DNA from: Lacisediminihabitans changchengi
GTDB taxonomy: Bacteria; Actinomycetota; Actinomycetes; Actinomycetales; Microbacteriaceae
Direction: 5' to 3'
Assembly (NCBI RefSeq): GCF_016634425.1
Contig: NZ_JAEPES010000001.1
Location: 372,001 to 436,000, forward strand
DNA length: 64,000 nt
Part shown: piece by piece, positions 58,710-64,000 of the stretch
Layout of the letters: each line of letters starts with the position of its first letter
Position numbering within the stretch: position 1 is the first letter of the stretch
Notes under the pieces: generated by a model
What the model was told of the DNA's origin: nothing
The model's input: only the letters and a program-made list of their open reading frames with translations
Databases searched by the model: none
Made by a program: the position numbers and the translations under genes

Positions 58710-60209
58710 CTACTTGGCGACGCCGACGAATTCGGCCGCCTCGTTCGCGGTCTCGATACCGGCCGCAGCCTTTGCCAGCTCAGCACGGAGCTTGGCGCCA
58801 AGGGTCGCGTCGACGTTGGTCCAGTACTGGATCGCGCGCTCGCGGATCTCGTCGCTCTTCACGCCACCGACCGCGCCGGTCAGCGTCTCGAGGATGCGCT
58901 GCTTGGCCGCGTCGTCGAAGACCTCGCGATAGAGGGTTCCGGGCTGGCCGAAGTCGTCGTCCTCGGGATGCAGCGTCGCCGCGGCACGCACCAGTGCGCC
59001 GTCGCTCTCCCAGCTGCCCTCACCGGCGGCAGCGGCATCCGCTGTCGGTCCACCGAAGGAGTTGGGAGCGTAGACGGGCGCGTCGGCTGGCTTGAAGCCG
59101 TGGCGGGCGGCGCCATCCTGCGTGTAGCTGTTGACCTGCGACTTGGGCGCGTTGACCGGCAGCTCGTTGTAGTTCGTGCCGACGCGGTAGCGCTGAGCGT
59201 CCGGGTAGGAGAACACGCGGGCCATGAGCATCTTGTCCGGGCTGATGCTGATGCCGCGCACGGTGTTGGCGGGCGAGAACGCCGCCTGCTCGATCTGCGC
59301 GAAGAAGTTCTCCGGGTTGCGGTTGAGCGTGAAGATGCCGATCTCGTGCAGCGGGAAGTCCGCGTGCGGCCAGACCTTGGTCAGGTCGAAGGGATTGAAG
59401 CGGTAGGTCTTCGCGTCTTCGTAGGGCATGATCTGCACCTTGAGCGTCCAGGACGGGAAGTCGCCGGCCTCGATCGCCTCGTACAGGTCGCGGCGGTAGT
59501 AGTCAGCATCCGCTCCGGCGATCGCCTCGGCCTCTTCCCCGTACATCTCGACGTTGCCCTGGTTGGAGACGAAGTGGTACTTCACCCAGAACTGCTCGCC
59601 CGCGGCGTTGATCCACTGGTAGGTGTGCGAGCCGAAGCCGGGCATCGTGCGCCACGACTTGGGCAGACCGCGGTCGCCCATCAGGTAGGTCACCTGGTGC
59701 GCCGACTCGGGCGAGAGCGTCCAGAAGTCCCACTGCATGTCGGCGTCGCGCAGACCCGAGCCCGGCAGGCGCTTCTGCGAGTGGATGAAGTCGGGGAACT
59801 TGATCCCGTCTTTGATGAAGAACACCGGGGTGTTGTTGCCGACGATGTCGTAGTTGCCCTCGGAGGTGTAGAACTTCGTCGAGAAGCCGCGGACGTCACG
59901 CCAGGTGTCTGGACTGCCCTGCTCGCCGGCGACACTGGAGAAACGGATGAGCGTCTCGGTCTCGGCGCCCGGCTGAAACACCGCGGCCTTCGTGTACGCC
60001 GACACGTCGCCGGTGACGACGAAGTCACCGAAAGCGCCGCCGCCCTTGGCGTGCACGATGCGCTCCGGGATGCGCTCGCGGTTGAACTGCGCGAGCTTCT
60101 CGACGAGGTAGCGGTCGTGAAGCGCCGTGACGCCGTTGTTGCCTGCGGTGAGGGACTGGTCGTCGCTCGAGACCGGGGTTCCGGTCTGCGAGGTTGTGTG
60201 GTCGGTCAC
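58710..60209 (-). CDS. katA: Monofunctional heme catalase
   Basis: 499 residues. The distal His is in [15 protein letters not shown] (near residue 53), the distal Asn in [11 protein letters not shown] and the proximal heme-ligand Tyr in [14 protein letters not shown] (near 340). It is a small-subunit clade catalase that removes hydrogen peroxide. Its GTG overlaps the Fur-type regulator stop (GTGA) with AAGGAG just upstream, so regulator and catalase are one transcript. Confidence 0.97.
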   Translation of the reverse strand: MTDHTTSQTGTPVSSDDQSLTAGNNGVTALHDRYLVEKLAQFNRERIPERIVHAKGGGAFGDFVVTGDVSAYTKAAVFQPGAETETLIRFSSVAGEQGSPDTWRDVRGFSTKFYTSEGNYDIVGNNTPVFFIKDGIKFPDFIHSQKRLPGSGLRDADMQWDFWTLSPESAHQVTYLMGDRGLPKSWRTMPGFGSHTYQWINAAGEQFWVKYHFVSNQGNVEMYGEEAEAIAGADADYYRRDLYEAIEAGDFPSWTLKVQIMPYEDAKTYRFNPFDLTKVWPHADFPLHEIGIFTLNRNPENFFAQIEQAAFSPANTVRGISISPDKMLMARVFSYPDAQRYRVGTNYNELPVNAPKSQVNSYTQDGAARHGFKPADAPVYAPNSFGGPTADAAAAGEGSWESDGALVRAAATLHPEDDDFGQPGTLYREVFDDAAKQRILETLTGAVGGVKSDEIRERAIQYWTNVDATLGAKLRAELAKAAAGIETANEAAEFVGVAK

Positions 60210-60655
60210 GTTGTCTCCTTCTTTAGTGGTTCGCGTTCGGTGAGTTTCTGGCAGTCGGCGCAGGTCCCCCAGAAGGTGACCTCCGCCTGCTGGATGGTGT
60301 AGCCGGCGGCATCGCCGGGCGTGAGGCAGGGTGCGTCACCGTGCACACAGTCGATGTCGGCGACCGCCCCGCAGCTGCTGCACACGACGTGGTGATGGTT
60401 GTCACCGATCCGGCGTTCGTATAGCGCGGCGGACCCCGCCGGCTCGATACGGCGCAGGAGGCCGGCGGCGGTGAGGTCGGCGAGCACGTTGTGCACGGAC
60501 TGCACGGAGATTCGTGGCACCTGAGCGCGCATCATCCGCCAGAGGGTGTCAGCGTTCGAATGCGGCGCGAACTCGATCGATCGGAGCAACGCGACCCGCC
60601 CATCCGTGACGCGGAGCCCCGCTTCGCGGAGGTCGTGGTGCGACGTGGACTGCAT
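60206..60655 (-). CDS. Fur-family peroxide/iron regulator (PerR/CatR-like)
   Basis: 149 residues from ATG 60655. An N-terminal winged helix ([20 protein letters not shown]) leads to the dimer domain with HHHVVCSSC and the second zinc pair CADC, the structural CxxC...CxxC of Fur/PerR. Context (katA directly downstream) supports peroxide sensing. A TTG at 60667 would add four residues; ATG 60655 is preferred. Autoregulation is likely, but I cannot point to a convincing Fur box in the 113-bp upstream region. Confidence 0.92.
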   Translation of the reverse strand: MQSTSHHDLREAGLRVTDGRVALLRSIEFAPHSNADTLWRMMRAQVPRISVQSVHNVLADLTAAGLLRRIEPAGSAALYERRIGDNHHHVVCSSCGAVADIDCVHGDAPCLTPGDAAGYTIQQAEVTFWGTCADCQKLTEREPLKKETT

Positions 60656-60780
60656 CCGCCCAGTCAACCAGTAATCGTGAACTACTCAAAACGACGCGGA
60701 TGAACATTCGGTATCGGTCCTGACCCTGGCAGGACTATCGTTCCGGTAACGCGCTTCATTCACAGCTAAGGATCAGAATC

Positions 60781-61581
60781 ATGGCCGATTCCCCCGCCCC
60801 CGCGCTCCACTCTCTCACCGCTCGTCTCATCGCCGAGGCTGTCGGGACCTTCTTCCTCGTCGTGGCCCTCATCGGTACGGCGCTCTTCACGTCTTCCTAC
60901 GTCAGCGTTCTCGGCGTCTCGCTCTCTATCGGCCTCGTCGTGCTGGTCGGTGCCTATGCTTTCGGTCCAATCTCCGGCGGCCACTTCAACCCGGCCGTCA
61001 CCCTCGGGGCCGCCGCTGCCGGACGACTCCCCTGGAAGGATGTGCTGCCGTACATCGCGGCACAACTCGTCGGCGGCATCGTCGGGTCGAGCCTGCTGGC
61101 GTTGATCGCGCTCGACGGGCCGAAGGGATTCTCCACGTCGGCCCATGCCGGCGGCTTCGCGTCCAATGGTTTCGGCGACCACTCCCCCGCTGGCTACGGT
61201 CTGGTCGCGGCGATCATCGCCGAGGTCGTGCTCACCGCTCTGTTCCTCTATGTGATCCTCGGGGTTACACACCTGCGGGCCGCGGCAGGCTTCGCGCCGA
61301 TCGCGATCGGGCTCACGCTGACGATCATCCACCTGGTTTCGATCCCGATCGACAACACCTCGGTGAACCCGGCGCGCTCGATTGCGACGGCCATCTACGG
61401 CGGGCCGGAATACCTCGCTCAACTGTGGGTGTTCATCCTCGCGCCGATCGCCGGGGCGCTGCTCGCGGGCTACACGTTCCGCTTCCTGTTCGACCGCAAG
61501 CCGATCGTGGGCGAGGGCTCGTACCTCGACACCTACGAGCTGTCGGGCGAGGGTGACGCGAGCGCACAGCCGACCACCTGA
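60781..61581 (+). CDS. aqpZ: MIP-family aquaporin (AqpZ-like)
   Basis: 266 residues with six membrane segments and the two half-helix NPA motifs, GGHFNPAVTLG (near residue 70) and TSVNPARSIATAIYGG (near 198). The Ile/Thr/Arg surroundings and short loops fit a water channel rather than a glycerol facilitator. AAGGA precedes ATG 60781 by about 9 nt. The hydrophilic C-terminal ~35 residues are acidic. It ends 4 nt before the second palindromic element. Confidence 0.93.
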   Translation: MADSPAPALHSLTARLIAEAVGTFFLVVALIGTALFTSSYVSVLGVSLSIGLVVLVGAYAFGPISGGHFNPAVTLGAAAAGRLPWKDVLPYIAAQLVGGIVGSSLLALIALDGPKGFSTSAHAGGFASNGFGDHSPAGYGLVAAIIAEVVLTALFLYVILGVTHLRAAAGFAPIAIGLTLTIIHLVSIPIDNTSVNPARSIATAIYGGPEYLAQLWVFILAPIAGALLAGYTFRFLFDRKPIVGEGSYLDTYELSGEGDASAQPTT

Positions 61582-61585
61582 CCCC

Positions 61586-61647
61586 CCACGTTTGCCCGAA
61601 TATGCAGGTATCCGGCACCCGAAACCTGCATATTCGGGCAAACGTGG
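61586..61647. repeat. Long palindromic intergenic element, copy 2
   Basis: 24-bp perfect arms at 61586-61609 and 61624-61647 around a 14-nt centre. The arm core ACGTTTGCCCGAATATGCAG is identical to copy 1 at 4138-4157. It starts directly after the aquaporin stop codon and ends 18 bp before the HTH gene's ATG. Confidence 0.92.
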
Positions 61648-61665
61648 CAGCTACGCGTCGACCGG

Positions 61666-62121
61666 ATGCGGATCCTGCGGCTGTGCCTTCACGAACCGCG
61701 AACGAATCGCGAGTTCGCAGACGAGCTGGGCCTCAACCCGGGCACGATGCTGCATCACGTCCGCACTCTCGTCGATACCGGATTGCTCCGCGCCGATGAG
61801 GCACGCCGAGGCGCGCGCGGCGCCCGCGAGGTGCCATACCTGGCTACCCGCGTGTCCTGGAACACCTCTGTCGAGGGCATCTCGCCGATCCTGATCGACA
61901 CCTTTCTGCAGGAGATCGAAGGTCTCCCCGCTGACGAGATCCGCGTCATGCGACTGGGACTCAAGCTCACTGACGCTCGCCGAGATGAACTGATCGGCAG
62001 AGTGCACGCGCTGTTCCAGGAGTACGCGTCGGCAGAGGCGGATGTCGACGGCTCGCCGCTCTCGCTGCTGTTCGCCGAGCATCCTGACGTCCCCCGCGCA
62101 GAGCGGGGCATCCCAGAGTAG
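61666..62121 (+). CDS. ArsR-like winged-helix regulator, possibly N-terminally shortened
   Basis: 151 residues. MRILRLCLHEPRTNREFADE then LGLNPGTMLHHVRTLVDTGLL is the ArsR/HTH_20 winged helix, followed by a helical C-terminal domain. Relatives usually have 10-30 residues before the first helix; here the first available ATG starts inside it, just after the palindromic element. The frame upstream reads QLRVDR and then runs through the element without a stop. A GTG-less, SD-less start makes expression uncertain. Confidence 0.75.
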   Translation: MRILRLCLHEPRTNREFADELGLNPGTMLHHVRTLVDTGLLRADEARRGARGAREVPYLATRVSWNTSVEGISPILIDTFLQEIEGLPADEIRVMRLGLKLTDARRDELIGRVHALFQEYASAEADVDGSPLSLLFAEHPDVPRAERGIPE

Positions 62122-62143
62122 GAGGAAGCGCGAAAAGCCAGCG

Positions 62144-63136
62144 TTACCCGGCCACCAGCTGCCGCGCCCCCGCCTCGAACTCCTCCACGTCACCGGTCTG
62201 GCCGGCCCGGTGGGCACGACCGCCGAGCACCCACTGGTAGACCAGGAAGGCGGCCAGCGCGATCGTGCCGATGCCGATCTTGATCGGCCACGGCCACGGC
62301 TGTTTGGTTACGAAGCCCTCGATGATGCCAGACACGAGGAGCGAGGCGATCAGTCCGATGACGACCGTGAAGAGCGAGCGGCCGGCGTCGGCGAGCGCGG
62401 CGGCCCGGGTGCGGGCGCCCGGCGCAATCCAGGCCCAGAAGATCGCGATTCCGGCCGCGCCGCCGGTGAATACGGAGTACAACTCGAGCTGCCCGTGCGG
62501 GGCGATGTAGAGAAAAAAGGTGTCGAGGTGGCCCTGCGAGCCGAGCAGGGCTGCCGACAGTCCGAGGTTCTGAGCGTTGTTAAACAACAGGTACGGCGCG
62601 TAGACGCCGACGATGCCGAAGGCGATGCACTGTGCTGTGATCCAGGCGTTGTTGGTCCAGACCTGGCTGGCGAACGACGGTGATGGCCGGTTCGAGTAGT
62701 AGTCGACGAACTCCTTGACGTAGTCGGAGCGATCGGCAGCGGTGCCGACCGCGGCGAGCACGCCAGGGGTATTCAGCGCCCAGAGCGCGTAGAGCAGCGC
62801 GATGATCGTGGTGCCCGCCGCCACGGCCAGGGTGAGCCAGCGGATGCGGTACAGCGCCGCCGGCAGCTGTGCGCCGACGAAGCCGGAGAGCTGGCTGGTG
62901 ACGTCGCGTCCGGCACCGGTGAAGCGCATCCGTGCCCGCGAGAGTGCGAGGGAGAGCCGGTCACCCTGCACGGTCTGGCCGAGGCTGGTCTTGATCGCCG
63001 AGAGCTCGGTCGCGCCGGACTGGTAGAGGTCGATCAGCTCATCTGCCTGTTTTCCGTCGAAACGGCGGGAGCGCCCCAGCCGGGCAAGCCGGTCCCACTC
63101 ATCGCGGTGAGCGGCGGAATAGGCGTCGAGGTCCAT
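62144..63136 (-). CDS. SpoIIM-family membrane protein (stage II sporulation protein M-like)
   Basis: 330 residues. A cytoplasmic N-terminal part starts MDLDAYSAAHRDEWDRLARL; five to six membrane segments from about residue 100 include GVYAPYLLFNNAQNLGLSAAL and LDTFFLYIAPHGQLELYSVF, which match the SpoIIM/DUF95 signature. It corresponds to mycobacterial Rv3694c. TAGTAT lies 8 nt before ATG 63136. It is divergent from the RDD gene with only 17 bp between start codons. The organism need not sporulate; the family is widespread. Confidence 0.9.
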   Translation of the reverse strand: MDLDAYSAAHRDEWDRLARLGRSRRFDGKQADELIDLYQSGATELSAIKTSLGQTVQGDRLSLALSRARMRFTGAGRDVTSQLSGFVGAQLPAALYRIRWLTLAVAAGTTIIALLYALWALNTPGVLAAVGTAADRSDYVKEFVDYYSNRPSPSFASQVWTNNAWITAQCIAFGIVGVYAPYLLFNNAQNLGLSAALLGSQGHLDTFFLYIAPHGQLELYSVFTGGAAGIAIFWAWIAPGARTRAAALADAGRSLFTVVIGLIASLLVSGIIEGFVTKQPWPWPIKIGIGTIALAAFLVYQWVLGGRAHRAGQTGDVEEFEAGARQLVAG

Positions 63137-63144
63137 CTGCTTGA

Positions 63145-63150
63145 ATACTA
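63145..63150 (-). promoter_or_regulatory. Candidate -10 box in the 17-bp divergent SpoIIM/RDD gap
   Basis: TAGTAT on minus, 8 nt before the SpoIIM-like ATG and 3 nt from the opposite gene's ATG. Promoters for both genes must overlap each other's coding starts. Confidence 0.4.
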
Positions 63151-63153
63151 CGC

Positions 63154-64000
63154 ATGGCCGAGCCCGGTACGACTGCGGAATGGATCGACGATTCCGAGCT
63201 GATGACCGGGGAGGCCGTCGCCCTCGACGTGCGCCCCACCGGCTTCGTGCTGCGGGGCGCGGGCGCTGCCATCGACTTCCTGGTCAGCGGGGTGACGCTG
63301 GTCCTGGTGCTTCTGGCCATCAATTCCCCGCCGATCTCGCGCCTGCTCGACAAAGGCACCGGTCCGGCGGCGACGGTGACCGCGCTGGTGTTCTGCCTCG
63401 TCGTGCTCCCGACCGTCATCGAGCTGGCGAGCCGGGGCAAGTCGCTCGGTCGGTTGGCGGTCGGCGCCCGCATCGTGCGGGATGACGGCGGCGCCATCGG
63501 TTTTCGGCACGCCTTCGTGCGCGCGCTCACGGGCGCGCTCGAACTGTTCTTCACCCTGGGCGGCCTGGCGGCCGTCGTCGCTCTGCTTGCGCCACGCTCC
63601 AAACGGCTCGGCGACCTGCTGGCCGGCACATACAGCCAGAACGAGCGCGTTCCCCGCCTGGTCGAACACTCCGCGCTGATGCCCGCCGAGTTGGCGACAT
63701 GGGCCGCGACCGCAGACGTCGGGCGGATGCCAGAGGGCCTCGCCCGCCGCGTCTCCCAGTTTCTGGGGCAGGCGCCTCGTCTCGTCCCCGCCGCCCGCCT
63801 GCGTCTCGGCATCGAGCTGAGCGCCGAGGTCTCGCGGTACGTGTCCACCGTCCCCGGTGCGAGCCCGGAGTCCTTCCTCACGGCCGTCACCGTCGTGCGC
63901 CGTGACCGCGAGGCGGCTGCCCTGCGACTCGAACGCGAGCGACTCGACCGGGTACGGCCCGTGCTCGATGCGTTGCCGCACGGGTTCCCCGAGCGCGACT
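63154..64000 (+). CDS. RDD-family membrane protein (3' end outside the window)
   Basis: 282 complete codons are visible. After a ~25-residue N-terminus comes the RDD domain: RPTGFVLRGAGAAIDFLVSG with the first Arg/Asp pair, two to three membrane segments and SRGKSLGRLAVGARIVRDDG, then APRSKRLGDLLAGT. The C-terminal part beyond residue ~165 is hydrophilic and helical. It corresponds to mycobacterial Rv3695, paired with the SpoIIM-like gene. There is no SD before ATG 63154, consistent with a leaderless start. Confidence 0.88.
   Translation, partial: MAEPGTTAEWIDDSELMTGEAVALDVRPTGFVLRGAGAAIDFLVSGVTLVLVLLAINSPPISRLLDKGTGPAATVTALVFCLVVLPTVIELASRGKSLGRLAVGARIVRDDGGAIGFRHAFVRALTGALELFFTLGGLAAVVALLAPRSKRLGDLLAGTYSQNERVPRLVEHSALMPAELATWAATADVGRMPEGLARRVSQFLGQAPRLVPAARLRLGIELSAEVSRYVSTVPGASPESFLTAVTVVRRDREAAALRLERERLDRVRPVLDALPHGFPERD

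Overview
The window is GC-rich, densely coded bacterial chromosome and looks like a high-GC actinomycete. The order whiB1 - pdtaS ... secA - hpf - comF - lpqB - mtrB - mtrA is the conserved actinobacterial arrangement. Frequent GTG starts, stop/start overlaps (GTGA, TGATG), several -10 boxes placed 6-8 nt before start codons, and recurrent GCATCC / GGATGC codon pairs all fit, and suggest Microbacteriaceae (inference; no rRNA is present to confirm it). There is no prophage, no CRISPR array and no intact insertion sequence.

Layout. 1-7230: molybdenum cofactor (Moco) locus. It holds a 5'-truncated moeZ-type gene, moeA, a moaC-mogA fusion and moaE on plus; a lipoprotein gene, moaD and moaA on minus; then a sulfite-oxidase-fold Moco protein, a flavin reductase and a small four-cysteine protein. 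7416-7601: small membrane protein. 7744-15390 (minus): otsA-otsB (trehalose) followed by ilvD-ilvB-ilvN-ilvC (branched-chain amino acids). 15485: CorA-type transporter. 16464-21849 (minus): tetR - MMPL transporter with a degenerate ABC-ATPase-like tail - YhgE/Pip permease, with two tandem TetR-type operators. 21958-24036: anion permease and two small membrane proteins. 24063-30862: a gamma-glutamylation catabolic cluster (FadR-type regulator, SDR, aldehyde dehydrogenase, gamma-glutamyl hydrolase, glutamine-synthetase-like ligase, divergent APC permease), most simply read as ethanolamine or amino-alcohol use. 31032-36711: hypothetical protein, TMEM175-like channel, formate-dehydrogenase-like 2-hydroxyacid dehydrogenase, large LuxR-type ATPase regulator. 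37119-37194: tRNA-Lys. 37332-38709: Bcp peroxidase, membrane protein, WhiB.

38914-53155: pdtaS, CpaE-like and SAF-domain genes, HTH protein, hypothetical protein, Rv3235-like gene, a strip of decayed gene fragments, secA, hpf, comF, lpqB, mtrB, mtrA. 53253-58628: membrane protein - DUF4129 - DUF4350 - MoxR - DUF58 operon. 58710-60655: katA with its Fur-type regulator. 60781-62121: aquaporin and a short HTH regulator. 62144-64000: SpoIIM-like and RDD proteins, divergent, the latter cut by the window end.

How the parts work together: the Moco genes would supply cofactor to the adjacent oxidoreductase. MtrAB-LpqB and PdtaS-WhiB are envelope and growth signalling modules. SecA and HPF are housekeeping. 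The MoxR/DUF58 operon belongs with the SpoIIM/RDD pair but is separated from it here by katA/fur/aqp. The most interesting items are a family of long palindromic intergenic elements, the MMPL-ABC fusion, a formate-dehydrogenase-like enzyme with altered catalytic residues, the SDR-containing gamma-glutamylation cluster, and the decayed-gene strip before secA.
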